A DNA stretch of 64,000 nucleotides from Limnoperna fortunei (Eukaryota > Mollusca > Bivalvia > Mytilida > Modiolidae), in contig OX104115.1 of assembly GCA_944474755.1 (NCBI GenBank), positions 35,537,080-35,601,079 on the forward strand, read 5' to 3'. Made by a program: the position numbers and the translations under genes. Below the pieces are notes generated by a model. That model was not told the origin of the DNA and searched no databases. It saw only the letters and a program-made list of their open reading frames with translations. Below, one piece after another: positions 45,928 to 60,900 of this stretch; within the stretch, counting starts at the first letter, position 1, and the number at the start of each line of letters is the position of its first letter.

Positions 45928-48900
45928 CTGGAATATCAAATAAATTTGAATCCATAGTCAACACACACATGTTTTATGCTTAATACATGTAGTCTACAGA
46001 GTAGATACAATGATGTTGATGTTTAATATTTGTTTGTTGTGTTGATCAAATGTCTGTTGCTTGTTGTGTCTGTGAGCTCTATTTAGCCATTCCTTTGTAC
46101 TCTTGCATTTTGTTCTTTTGAATTCACGTTAGTAACCTTGGATTTACCTTACCATACAACATTGTCAGCATTAGAGGTTCTTACTGCCAAATTTTTGCAT
46201 ACCTTAGCTGGAACTTTCTTCAATGAGGCAGAGTGCAAATATTTTCCTGCATGATGTCCGACAACCTAGATCACTCCATCAGATCAATAAAATTATTTCT
46301 TCACTTATTATACAGACTCCAGAGAGTACCCAATAAATATATGACACTATCAATTCAATTTTATATATATATACGTCTACAAGTTAAGCCCAACACTGTT
46401 TGAATTAGATTTTAATATTGTCAGATGTTGTGCTTACCCTCAGCGGGATTTGAACTCACACCGTTGTGACACTGTGGCACCCATTCGCCTGCATTATGTC
46501 CAACGGTTAACACCCCTCGGCCAAATCAGCTATATAAAAATATAGCTTCATTAACCGAGGTGACTCGTAAACTTAGGCATAGTACATGTGTACTAGCGCG
46601 TGACGATGAAATTTTCGTAACCAATATTTATAAATCTGACAGTAATCAAATTCAGCATTTTTGTATATATTATATCGCATAACAAAGTTACTTGTCAAAC
46701 AGTCACAGTAAGTAAATTATATATAAAGTATTGTGACAACCATACAATATATCTATCCAGCGGATTTCTTAAGCATCAGAAATACAGGGTTAATATCATA
46801 TATATATCATATATCTCGGTGGCGAGTGGTTGAGGTAGTTCGTATACTATTGATCATGTGGTCTGCCAACACTGAGGTTGGAAGTTCGAATGTCACTGTG
46901 AGCAGGGTGCTCAACTCCAATCTTGACTGACAAGTATTACCAGATTTTCTTCCGAAGGTTGTCGGTTTTCTCCAGGTACTACACATTCTTCACGCAATAA
47001 AATCTGGAAACCATGATATATATGAAAAATTGCTGAAAGTGGCAATAAACACTATTAACACAAACTAGACACAGTTGATCTAGCGATCACTGATATCACC
47101 ACTTAAATTTTGCAGAACGTTTTTTGACGACTGTTCACTTTGACGATTGACGGAATTCATCCAGCATCAATAGGCTTTATTCCCACCTGACATGTATTAT
47201 ATATTCTAAAGTTTCATTGAAATCAAATTCACAACTTTTCACAACTTTTGAGTTATTGTCTGGAAACTTTTTTCTGTGTGTCAAAATTTCTAACCTTTTT
47301 TGGAACTGTGACTGATGGATTTCCCCCAAAATCTATACGCTTCTGATAAACCTAATATGAAGCTAAATCCCAAAGTTTCATTGAGTTGAAAAGCAAACTT
47401 TGAAGTTATTGTCCGGAAACATTTTTGTTGTAAACATTTCCGGAAGCAACTATTTTTTGTAAAAATTTCTAAGGTTTTTGAAGACTGCGACCTTTAAATT
47501 TGAGGGATTTTTCCTAAAATTGATAGGCTTCTTACCAAACTGATATGTAACTATATGCCAAAGTTTCATTCAAATCGGATGCAAACTTTTTAAATTATAA
47601 TCCGAAACCAAACTGATATGTAACTATATGTCAAAGTTTCATTCAAATCGGATGCAAACTTTTAAAATTATCATCCGAAACCAAATGTGGACTAAAATCA
47701 GATGCAACCTTTTTGAAATTTTTATTCAAAAACCAAATGTGGATGGACGAATGGTCGGACAGACGGTTGGACGGACGGACATGAGGACCACTTTATACCC
47801 CGACTCTGTCGAGAGGGGGTATAAAAACAAACAAAGCACAAAGCATTGCAAATCTTACCAATATCTTGTGCAATAATAGCTAATGGTCTTCTGTACCACC
47901 ATAGCATCCTCCTAGCTTCAACTCTGATGTCAACAAAATTTGTCAAGAGTGCTATCAAGGGAGCTAATGGCAATGATGCTGCAAATAACTGGAATTGGGA
48001 AAAAGAAATTTTCAGATCCTATTAGAATCTATTTTTATTGTAGTTTCATTTCATAACACTTTTTTTATTTTGACATAGAATGGAAGATCTTCTAAGTATT
48101 TGTCTATTGTAATATAGTGTACTGTCATAAATGATAATTGAGTTTAAATATAGGATTAAATGCCATATTTAGGGGATTGATGGATGCATAAACAACAATG
48201 ATTCACACATAAACAAATAAAAGTCTGAGGGACTTTTATGAAACGTTTGTGAGTGAATTGGTCTGGTTTTTACATCCATAAATTCCTTCAAAACCATGTT
48301 TAATCCTTTTAATTCTATTAACTTAAGAAACTGCATTTAATTATCATCCTTTTATATCCAAATTGTGCGTTTATTTTGAACAAGATTATTACACCATCTT
48401 GTTTCTAAAAGTAGTTCAAATAGCATCATTTATAGAACATAAATGTTTTTATAGAAATCCTTTTAATTAATATTTATAGATTTTTTATGTTTTCTGAAAC
48501 GAGATGCATTTTTTCGTATCTATCTCATTGAAGGGCGACAGCCTTGAGATGAGATAAAGAGCAAATGCATAGAGTATCATAAAACGTAAATAATATATGT
48601 TTGTTATTGCTGTTTTGTAACATTGTGACGTCAGGGAGTTTACTAAACGATGTATTGACAGTGAGTCGAGATGGGCCCATCTCACACTAGTAGAGCAAGA
48701 TGCGATAATACCATACATAAAGGCCAAGTAAAAATACTGCAAAACAGCAATTTTATGAAATTCATGATATGCTGTTGGATACATGTTTTAAATGATAAAA
48801 TTTATTATGGGTACTAACATGTTGCATACATGTAGGGACAATTTATTAGTTAATCTATTGTCAATAATGCAGCAAATAGTTTTGTGTTTATTTAAACACC

Positions 48901-51900
48901 GGTAACCCTAGATGTGGAGCAAGTGGGTCGGAGTTCGCCTAAAGTTTTGGAGTAGAATCACAGCTTCAAGTTAGAGGGATCTGAGTTCATCTAAGGTTTC
49001 AGAGTAGGATCACAGCTTACAAGTTATGGGGGAACTGAGTTTACCTAAAGTTTCATAGAGGATCACATATTACAAGTTATGGAATCTAAGTTTACATAAA
49101 GTTTTGGATTAAGATCACAGCTTACAAGTTAGGGGGATCGAAGTTTACCTTAACTTCAGAAGTAGGGTCACAGCTTACAAGTTAGGGGATCCCAGATTAC
49201 CTAAAAGTTCAGAGTAGTATTACAGCTTACAAGTTATGGGGATCTGAGTTTACCTAAAGTTTCGAAGTATGATCTCAGCATACAAGTTAGGATGATCTGA
49301 GTTTACCTTAAGTTTCAGAGTAGGATCACAGCTTATAAGTAAGAGGGATCTGAGTTTACCTAAAGTTTCAAAATAGGATCCCAGCTAACAAGTTAGGAGG
49401 ATCTGAGTTCATCTAATTTTGTGGAGTAAGATCACAGCTTATAAGTTAGTTGGATCTGAGTTTAACTAAATTTTTCAAAGTAGGATCACAGCTTACAAGT
49501 AAGGAGGATCTGAGTTTACCTGAACTTTTGGAGTAGGATCAGAGCTTATAAGTTAGGGGGATCTGAGTTTACCGAAAACTTTGGAGGAAGATCACAGCTT
49601 ACAAGTTATGTGGATCTGAGATACCTAACGTTTCAGAGCTAGATCAAAGCTTACAAGTTAGCTGGATCTGAGTTGACTTTAAGTTTTGGAGTAAGATCAC
49701 AACTTACAAGTTAAGGGGAACTGAGTTTACCTAAAGTTTAGGAGTCAGATCACAGCTTATAAGTTTAGGGGATCTGAGTTTACCTAAACTTTGTGATCAG
49801 TATCTCAGCTTACAAGTTCTGAGAGTACTTAAAGTTTCGGAGTAAGATCACAGCTTATAATTTAGAGGGATGTGAGTTTACCTAAATTTCAAAGTAGGAT
49901 CACAGCTTACAAGTTAAGGGGATCTGAGTTTACTAAAAGTTTTGAGTAAGATCACAACTAATAAGTTAGGGGATCTGAGTTTACCTAAAATTTTGAATTA
50001 TGATAATATTTTACAAGTTAGGCAATGAGTTTGCCAAAAGATTTGGAGTCAGACCACAGCTTACAAGTAAGGGTGATCTGATTTACCTAAAGTTTTGGAG
50101 TACGATCCCGATCTTCCAAGATAGGGGATCTGAACAGAAAGAACATAGTTAATAAGTTAGGTGGGCTGAGTTTACCTAAAATTTCAAAGTAGAAATTCAG
50201 CTTACAAGTTAAGGGGATCTGAGTTTACACAAAGGTTTTTGAGTAAGATCACAACTTATCAGTTAGGGATCTGAGTTTACCTAAAGTTTTGGATTAAGAT
50301 CAGAGCTTAGAAGTTAAGGGACTGAGTTTGCCAAAAGATTTGTAGTCAGACCGATCTGATTTATCTAAAGTTTTGGAGTACGATCCCGATCTTCCAAGAT
50401 AGGGGGGTCTGAGTTTACCTAAAGTTTTGAAGTAAGATCAAAGCTTACATGTTAGTGTGATCTGAGTAACAACACAGCTTACAAATTAAGGGGATCTGAA
50501 TATCTCAAGTTTTAAAGTAAGATCACAACATACATTTAAGTGGGGTCTGTGTTCACCTTAAGTTTTGGAGTAGGATCAGAGCTTGCAAGTTAGTTGGATC
50601 TGACTTTACCTTAAGTTTCGGAGTAAATAAAATCAGAGCTTACAAGTTAGGTGATCTGAGTTTACTTAAAGTTTCGGAGTAAGATCACAGCTTACAATTT
50701 TAGGGGATCTTAGTTTATTGTTTGTTTGATGGTGTTTAACGCCACTTTCAGCAATTTTTCAGCTATATCATGGCGTCCAGTTTTTGTTGGGGGAGGAAGC
50801 CGGAGTACCCGGAGAAAACCCCCGACCTGCGGTAGAAAAACTGCAATCCTTGTCAATTAAGATTGGAGTCGAGTACACCCTGCCTGCAGTGAGAATCGAA
50901 CCCGCAATCTCAGTGTTGACAGACCACGTGATCAATAGTAGACGAACTACCTTGACCACTCGGCCACCGAGGCCCCGGATCTGAGTTTAGCCAATGTTTT
51001 GGAGTAAGATCACAGCTTAAAAGTTAGGGGTGTTTGAGTTTACCTAAAGGTTTTGAGAAAGATCATAGTTTATTAGTAAGGGGATACGAGTTAACCTATA
51101 GTTTTGGAGTAACATCACAGCTTACAAGTTAGTTGCATCTGAGTTTACCTAAAGCTTCAGAGTTAGATCACAACCTACAAGTTAAGGGATCTGAGTTTGC
51201 CTAAAGTTTTGGAGTAAGATCACAGGTTAAAAGTTAGGGGGGTTGAGTTTACCTAAAGGTTTTGCGAAAGATCACAGTTTATAAGTAAGGGGGATCCGAG
51301 TTAACTTAAAGTTTTGGAGTAATATCATAGCTTACAAATTAGGGAGATCTGAGTTTACCTAAAGTTTCAAAGAAGAATCACAGATTAAAAGTAGTGGGAT
51401 CTGAGTTTACCAAACGTTTTGGAGTAAGATGAGAGCTTACAAGTTAGGGCGATCTGAGTTTACCTAACGTTTTGAAGGTCAGAGCATAAAAGTTAAGGGA
51501 TCTGCGTTGACTTAAAGTTTAGGAGTAAGAGCACAGCTTACAAGTTAGGGGATCTGAGATTACCTAAAGTTTTGGAGTAAGATCACAGCTCATAAGTTAG
51601 TTGGATCTGAGTTTAAATAAATTTTCAAAGCAGCATGATCACAGTTTTGGAGTAAGATCACAGCTTATATAAATTAAAAGTTAGGAGATCTGAGTTGACC
51701 CTAAGTTTTGAAGTAAGTTGACAGCTGACAAGATAGGGAGATCTGAGTTTGCCTAAAGTTTTGGAGTAAGATCACAGCTTACAAGTTAGGGGATCTTAGT
51801 TTACATGAAGTTTCGAAATAGGATCTCAGCTTACAAGTTAAGGGATCTGAGTTTACCTCAAGTTTAGGAATAAGATCACAGCTTACAAATTAGGGGATCG

Positions 51901-54900
51901 GAGTTTACGTATTGGAGTACTATCACAGCTTTCATGTAAGGGGATGTGAGATAACCTAAAGTCTTTTAAGTAAGATCACAGCTTACAAGTAAGGGGGATC
52001 TGAGTTTACCTAATTTTCAAAGTAGGATCACAGCTTACAAGCTAAAGGGATCTGAGATTACCCAACGTTTTTGAGTAAGATCACAGCTTAAAAGTTAGGA
52101 GATCTGAGTTTACATAAAGTTTTGGAGTAAGATTACATCTTACAAGTTAGAGTGATCTGAGTTTACATACATTTTTGGAGTAAGATCAGAGCTTACAAGT
52201 TAGGGGATCTGAGTTTACCTAAAGTTTTGGAATAAGATAACAGCTTACAAGTCATGGGTCTATATTTACATGATGTTTTGGAGTGCAATCACAGTTTTCC
52301 ATTTAGGGGGGTCTGTTTACCTAGATTTGCAAAGTAGGATCACACCTTACAAGTTAGGGTGATCTGAGATTACCAAGCGTTTTTGATTAAGATCACAGCT
52401 TACAAGTTAGGAGATATGAGTTTACATATTTAATGTTTCGAGTAAGACAAGAGCTTATTAGTTAGGACATCTAAGTTTACCTAAAGTTTTAGAGTAAAAT
52501 CACAGCTTACAAGTTAGGGGATCTGAGTTTACCTAAAGTTTTGGAGTAAGATCACATGCTACAAGTTAGGGAGATCTGAGTTTACCTAAAGTTTCAAAGA
52601 AGAATCACAGCTTACAAGTAGTGGGATCTGAGTTTACCAAACGTTTTGGAGTAAGATGAGAGCTTACAAGTTAGGGCGATCTGAGTTTACCTAAAGTTTT
52701 GAATGTCAGAGCATAAAAGTTAAGGGATCTGCGTTGACTTAAAGTTTAGGAGTAAGAGCACAGCTTACAAGTTAGGGGATCTGAGATTACCTAAAGTTTT
52801 GGAGTAAGATCACAGATCATAATTTAGTTGGATCTGAGTTTAAATAAATTTTCAAAGCAGCATGATCACAGTTTTGGAGTAAGATCACAGCTTATATAAA
52901 TTAAAAGTTAGGAGATCTGAGTTGACCTTAAGTTTTGAAGCAAGTTGACAGCTGACAAGATAGGGAGATCTGAGTTTGCCTAAAGTTTTGGAGTAAGATC
53001 ACAGCTTACAAGTTAGGGGATCTTAGTTTACATGAAGTTTCAAAATAGGATCTCAGCTTACAAGTTATGGGGATCTGAGTTTACACAAAGTTGCGAAGTA
53101 AGATTTCAGCTTACAAGTTAGGGGATCTGAGATAACCTAAAGTCTTTTAAGTAATATCACAGCTTACAAGAAAGGGGGATCTGAGTTTACCTAAATTTTC
53201 AAAGTAGGATCACAGCTTACAAGCTAAGGGGATCTGAGATTACCCAACGTTTTTGAGTAAGACCACAGCTTAAAAGTTAAGAGATCTGAGTTTACATAAA
53301 GTTTTGGAGTAAGATTACATCTTACAAGTTAGAGGGATCTGAGTTTACATACATTTTTGGAGTAAGATCAGAGCTTACAAGTTAGGGGATCTGAGTTTGC
53401 CTAAAGTGTCAGAGCTAGAACACAGCTTACAAGTTAGGGGATCTGAGTTTACCTAAAGTGTTGGAATAAGTGGAATAAGATAACAGCTTACAACTCATGG
53501 GATCTAAATTTACATGACGTTTTGGAGTGCAATCACATCTTTCCAATTAGGGGGGGTCTATGTTTACCTAAATTTGCAAAGTAGGATCACACCTTACAAG
53601 TTAGGGTGATCTGAGATTACAAAACGTTCTTGATTAAGATCACAGCATACAAGTTAGGAGATATGAGTTTACATATTTAATTTTTCGAGTAAGACAAAAG
53701 CTTATTATTTAGGGGATCTAAGTTAACCTAAAATTTTGGAGTAAAATCACAGCTTACAAGTTAGGGGATCTTAGTTTACCTAAAGTTTTGGAGTAAGATC
53801 ACATGTTACAAGTTAGGGAGATCTGAGTTTACCTACAGTTTTGGAGTAATATTACAGCTTACAAGTTAGGGGGGTTTGAGTTTACCTACAGTTTTGGAGT
53901 AAGATCACAGCTTACATGTTAGGTGAATCTGAGTTCACCTAAAGTTTCAGAGTTAAATCACAGCTTACTAATTAACTGGGATCTGGGTTTATCTAAAATT
54001 TCAATGTAGGATAACAGCTTACAAGTTAGGGAAATTCGAGTTTTCTTAAAGTTTTCAGTGGGTTTCATTTTGCTCACCTTTAGTTTTCTGTGTCTACATT
54101 ATTGATGTTTGTCTTTGTTGTTTTTTTTGTGGTTACATAATTGTTTTTCCATATTGTTCTATAATTCTTTAAACATAGTTTATATTAAATACAAACCATT
54201 AAGAAGCCATATCGAATAATTTTTTCTGTGTATTCTCCCATTGTGAAATCTCCCAGAGATGGTTTTAATTCTTCCTTTTGCAGTTTTTCTTCCATTTCGT
54301 TGACTTTCCTGTCACAGAAACTCTGACGACGTATCTTCCTTGCACGTTTTAAAAGACTTCCAACAAATAGTAGAAAACATCAAGAATAGAAATCGTGATT
54401 ATAATTGTAAATTAGGTTTCAACTGAGTAGTTATCTTATTAATATAGATATGTTGTCCATCCTTAAATGGTAGCCCAGAAATACCCTTATACCTACTTGC
54501 ACGTGCTGTGATAATACACCATGCATGCATTTGACATTCATCTAAAAGCTTAGAAATCAGATGTTAGCAAATACCTTCTAAAAACTAGGAAATCAACTTT
54601 GATTAATTATCAGAATCAGAAAGGATAGCAAGGCATTATATGTACCTGATCAGTACAACAAACAGTTTCGGCAAAAGGTTTGACAATTTTCAGAAAGAGG
54701 ATCAGGAATTATAACTCTTCCACTTACTTTACTCGCAGCAATACAACGCTTGAGAAACATTTCAAGACAAAACTTGGCAACATAATACCGACGATCATAG
54801 AGGATAACTGCCATTATGTACTTACGGTAATAAAACGTCTACAAACAGTTTAGGCAAAGGCTTGGTGATCATAAGAATTAGAATCTGGAATGATAACTCT

Positions 54901-57900
54901 AACATACAATTTCCGTTTGGTTCACAGTCATCCTGATAGAGAGGTCCTTTACCAACAATACCATCTTTTCCTAAATTCTACAAGTGCAAAAAAATATTTA
55001 AAAAAAATAAATTAATGTTTAGCAATATAATCCCACTTCATTTACAATGACTAAAATCCTGGTTATTATGAAAATAGGAAACACATTTTCTATTAGTAAG
55101 ATTTGTTCCTGGTTAAATCTTTGGTAAAAGTAAAATAAATAATCACTTGTAAACTTACACTTAAAAAAACTACCAGATATCGTGTGGCATTTGGAACCCC
55201 ATTAAAAATTGGACTTGGATAACATGTACAATTGAATCCTCTCTGAAAGTTATTTTAAACAACCATGGAATATGGAACCCCTGTATTGTATTTTTTGTTA
55301 CTTATGCATGATTTTTTTTTTACAAACAGAGGGGTTCAATTTTCAGGGGTGGGGTTAATGTCAATTCTGTTTTGAAATGATTAAGCATATTTCAGGAAAG
55401 GTCATAAGGATCAATTTTCCATAAAGGACTTGACAAAAAACAATGACACTATTTGGTTTTGAAATTATTAAGTACATTTAAGGACTGTGTGATAAAATGT
55501 ACTACTTGTTTTGATTGCAATTTAACCTACATGCTTCATATCTGAAAATAAATATTTGCTTATAAACATTACTGTACCACAGAAAAACTGTATTTCCAAT
55601 TAATAATTTTTTTCTGCTTTTTAAGAACCTATTCTGTATACAATCTTGTGCATAAGCATGAATGTTGTTTTAAAGAAGTATGTCAATACAGGTTTCCCTC
55701 ATTTTAATATAATTTAATATTTAAAAGAAGGTAATCAGATACAAATTGTAAAAATGCATAGCCGTTTGAATCTCAATTTTATTACAAAAAAGAAAACACT
55801 ACAAGTATCACAAAATTAAATACCCCTCTAACAAAAGCGATGTAGAAACATGTTGTGTAATTGTTAACAAACTGGAAGGGAAATAACTTGAGTATCAAGG
55901 CATCATCATACATTGTCTGTGTCCTGTGGTTCTCTGCAAAAACATTAAATATTAATGTATCCGGACCACAATTGACTACATGATTATATTTTGGTGCCCT
56001 GGATGTCCATTGTTTCAATGGAGCAAACCTCGGTAGTGTTCGGTAATCATCGGAAATACTATTTGAATAACAAACCTTTTTTGAATAACAAAACTGTTGA
56101 CATTGACTCAAATAAAACAATATATTTAGTTTGTATTATTAATTACCGATAGATTGATTTAATAAAGCTGTATTTCTTGGTCGAAAAATATAAGTAAACA
56201 ATGATTTCAATTATGGGCCGGATAATTTTAATGTAATAAACAGTCTTATCCTAGCCTTAAGTAACTCCGACATGACATATCTTGGCAGTATAATTCAAAA
56301 TAGACATTTTTATATACACATCTGCAGTGTTTATGACAGAAATATAACATGTTAACACTTTAAAATACCCATTTTAGGGAAAATCCTATAAATGTCTATC
56401 ATATTTATAACAAGTATTTTAGACAAAATAAAAACAGATAAAGATGTTCCCATCATATTACAAAAAACAACATAACCCTTAAAACTAGAATATACCATTC
56501 GATACTTACCCCAGTCTGTAAGCTTTCTTGCCAGAAAATCATACAGCTGAAATTTTTGAAGAACAAATGTAGTCCAAATAAAATCATATTGTATCAAAAT
56601 GACAGGTTTCCAAGCTACCCATCATTTAAATCTTGTGTCCATTGACAAAATATATGTGTTTGTGGGCTGCAAGCCATTAAAAATAAATTAGTTCTATGAC
56701 AATACAAGGAAAGTAATTTCATACAATTGTTTTAATATTTATAACATTTTTGTTGTGAAATTAATTACCCTAGTTTTTAACCTGATGCACACAATTTAAA
56801 AACCACAATTATTTCACTACTTCTTCTATAATTCGGGCCACATTTTATTCATATTTACTTAATCTGATCTTATAATAAATAAATGCAATACAATAATTAT
56901 GAAAATTCTATATTAACACTGATGCAATCAATCCAAGATTATTTCCCTTTTGGAATAAACCTTGCATCAATAATTCTAAAAATAAACCTTCTAAAATGAT
57001 GTAAGTGTAAATTTGCACATTCATATACATACCTTGTCTAATATAAGAATGGATATGGTGTTCAGCAAAGAAGATATCACAGTTGTCAACAACACACATG
57101 CCTGAGGTGTTACATTTGGACAATAATCCACACTGGTTATAACACGATATATAATGACAGATACAACACTCCCCAAAACAATGCACAACATAAATGCCAA
57201 GGTCAAGGCTGAAAAGGCATATTTTAATAGCCTTTTTTTCATTGGATAATGCCAGTCGCCTGTTTCCTCAGTAACTGGATCCTGTCAAATAAACATCAGT
57301 GCTCATTATTGATAAAAAAAACTACAAGTAGGTGAAGGTATGACCTAGGGCTAAATTGGATCTAGAATAAAATATTTATTATACTGACCTATTTTTTAGA
57401 ATCAAATTTTTAATATATGTAATTCAATAAAATATCCCACTATAAGTTTACAATATACCCTTTTCAAGGGTAATACAGCAATAAAATGGTAGTAAATTTA
57501 GTAAAATGCCACAAATTATGCAAAATCTTGTTTTTTGAGATGCTTAGAAATAAAGCAAAACCATCAGCCAAATACAATCACAAATTGCGAAATAACTGTT
57601 TTCTGTTTGAAGATTTACCACTGTTAACTATTGTTCCGATGGTCACAACTTAAGGTTACTGGCGACGTATTCGCTGCTGTGGTAAACAGATATGTGCAAC
57701 CATCATATCACTAATTTATACAAGCATTTAAGTACATGACAAATATCTTCATTCTAATTCAAAGGTAATTATCTGACTTAACTGACATTTTAAACAAGAC
57801 ATTTTTTATTTACAAGAAACAACATCTGTGCTTTCCTTAACATTTGACAGCATTAACCATTGTACTGATACCACACATGATTCACATTGTACAATCATAA

Positions 57901-60900
57901 TTGACACTATTATTTCACAGGGTCAAAAGTCTCAAAATGTATCTTCCCCTTTAAACGCTTCAAATAATCAAAAGAATTTGTATACGTGTAACTACTACAA
58001 TTTATATTCCGTGTTTATTTTTTAAACTTGCTTATGTCATTATATATACAATATTCGTACCTTGTCAGAAAGAATATAATTCAATTGTACAAGTCTTAGA
58101 AACAGGTATAAATGTGATACTCTGATGAGCATTTCTCACCTGTTTCGCGGCGAGTACTAATAAACTTTATATTTTCTGACAATGTATGAATATTGTTTTT
58201 ATCCTGCAACCCTAAAATACATTTTAAAATATTGAAAAACGTTCACTTCTAGCCAATTTCTGAGTTGAAATGTGTGGCGATACTGATGCCACAAACGTCG
58301 TAAACCAGAAGAAAATACAAAATATCGTAAGAAGTAAGGTCAAGGGTAGCAGATTTTATTCTATTCTGCACTGCCGAATAAGGCAAAAATGTATTCTGCT
58401 ACCTTTATTGTACAACAAAAGTAATTATTGCAGGATAAATGAATTCTGAAATAATCTTACATTTTTGGAAGCAATGATTAAGAAATCGATTATTGCATTT
58501 TGCAAGCGGGTTGTATATGAATTAGAACATGGTCTTATAAATCACATACAGCCCAATTGCAATAATCTATTTCGATTCTAATATCTCAAACAAATGTTTC
58601 AATAGGATACAGATGCCCCACAATAAACAAATTACCCAAATTTGGCAAATTTGAATCCGATCTGTGTGTAGTAGACCTTTAATACATTTCCAAATTATCA
58701 AATGATTTGGTCAAGGCTTTCTAAAGTTATCATGTTGAGACCACAAATGTTGTTATTTTCAGTATTATAAATACCAAAATTCTAGAACAATAATGGGAAA
58801 TTAGTCAAAATAGAACTTGAACCGCTTTTAGTGGTACCCACAAAGATTCCAAACTAAAAATGATTTGGTCAAGACTTTCTAAATGCAGAAACCAATAGCA
58901 AACATGCCTATATGTTATACACCATAGCATAAAAAATGTACATACCAGAAACAAATTATTTGATAAAATGGCATGCCACTAACCCTTCTTTGCTCTGTTC
59001 CATAGAACTCAGGTCTGTCTGGTTCAGTTGCTTTAAATTCGTCCACATCCCATTCATATGCTAAAGTAGCTGTTTTTCTCCTCCATAATTTTAAAAATAT
59101 TGTGCCTAAGGTAAAAACAACAGTTATTTTAGCTAATATGGTTTCTTAAAGAAAATAAGACATTTATATTATGTGTACATGTATGAGATCAAATTATTTA
59201 TTATCACAAATTGTCACTAGGGGCAGTTATCGTCAGGAACATGTATCTATATTTCTTTAATTTTTATGTAAAAGTCAAACCTCTTGACCGGTGTGGAAAA
59301 CATATTTCACGTTACTAGTGAATAATTATGTGGTTCTCACCTGTTGATTGATTATGCCAAACATAACAAAACCACGTTCATTTACCACCAGCCCGGTTGA
59401 TTGAGAATATTTCCATACAAAATTATTCATATTAGTAATGTTAAATGTATAAAAAAAACGGTGATCTATTTGAAATATTTATTACCAGTTGCTTAACAAT
59501 TAAAGTTTATTACCTTGAGGTATTTATTATAAAGCCTTGGCTAAAAAGACATATGAAACTAAATACAGAGAAATAATCCTGACCATAAAATTGCAGTTGG
59601 GAGAATTTGTATTTGATTTTGCAAATTTACTTTTTAAAATTAGAAAAATAGAATCTTACATGTGAACTCTTGGATTATCAGATTTCTCCAATCTCGATAG
59701 TTATCGGCCTGGACTTTCTTAATTTAATTATTTCGATAGGAGAAATATGTTAAACCAATCGTACCAATGTAAGATCCTATATTTATCTCAAGCAACGTCA
59801 AGTTATCAACAATACAACTACAAAATGATTTATTACTTCAAGACAATTTTAATTGTAATTTCTGCCTTGTGCTTGGTGAATGAAGAGTAGCTTTCTGCAA
59901 TTTTACATTTTCAATTAATATAAACATTACTCCTAGTGCTACACCACTGTTTTCAAGTTTTAAAGGTCTCCGGATTGATCTAAATCCCATAATTTCTCAC
60001 ACAAGTAGGATAATTTGAGCTTTGGCTGAAAAAAGGTCAGTGTTGTCAGTGTGCTTGGGCACGTGATGGTGGACAAAACTTCTAGCTTTTTTGTCCTGCC
60101 CAGTCTTTGTGGCAGATGTCCTGTTTCCTTTTTTTATCATAAACTTATAGCATATTCAATAGGAAATAAATCAAGTAAGCAAGTGTTTTCAATATTTGGG
60201 CAAACTGAAAGATCAAATTAAAGTGGACATGGTGAGCTGCCCACTGTGGAAGAGTGGACATGGTGAGCTGCCCACTGTGGAGGAGTGGACATGGTGAGCT
60301 GCCCACTGTGGAAGAGTGGACATGGTGAGCTGCCCACTGTAGAGGAGTGGACATGGTGAGCTGCCCGATGTTGACGAGTGGACATGTTGAGATGGTTACA
60401 GGAGATAAGTGGAAAAAGCAAATTCTAACTCAGTGTGGATGCAGTGAAGTCTTATAATACAAACCCCTAAGACAGATAATTAAGGCATAGTATGGTGTAG
60501 CATCATTGTCACAGGCCAACTTCACAACAGTTAAAATGTTGGTAACCCTGTAAATACAATACGCAATCACTTTATTGAAAGAATTTTTAACGTTACAATA
60601 AAAGAAAATGATCAACCGTTAAAGTGTATATTCTGAGTAAAATATAAAATTAAACATTACGAATTTGAAGGTTTAACAATTAAGTAACAAATCTCATATA
60701 TGTGCAAACATATAATATAATTAGTTTATAAATATAAAATAATAGTTCTTGTATCAGGTTCCAATGCTAAATAATTGATACCAGAATTGTACAACCATTC
60801 CTGACAAAGTCTTGATTATAATTAACCAGTGACCTGACAGTGACTTTAGGACCTACTCAGTAGGGATACATGCAATTGAATAACAGTTTAATGTTATAAA

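Larger units (their letters stand above)
48917..54056. repeat. 52-53 bp satellite/minisatellite array (about 90-95 monomers) in an anoctamin intron
   Basis: Each monomer contains GGATCTGAGTTTACCTAAAG, TTTTGGAGTAAG and ATCACAGCTTACAAGTTAGG with changes. Estimated as about 4.9 kb of array divided by 52-53 bp. It is interrupted by SINE copy 6 and lies between anoctamin exons g and h. Short open frames in it are not genes. Confidence 0.9.

Noticed and set aside
48917..54056. CRISPR-like array
   Set aside because: Monomers are contiguous and variable without unique spacers, and the context is a eukaryotic intron.
60145..60421. Overlapping - strand frames with repeated AAHHVHSST-like peptides
   Set aside because: They are produced by a 31-bp minisatellite without stops; all three frames give the same peptide in turn.
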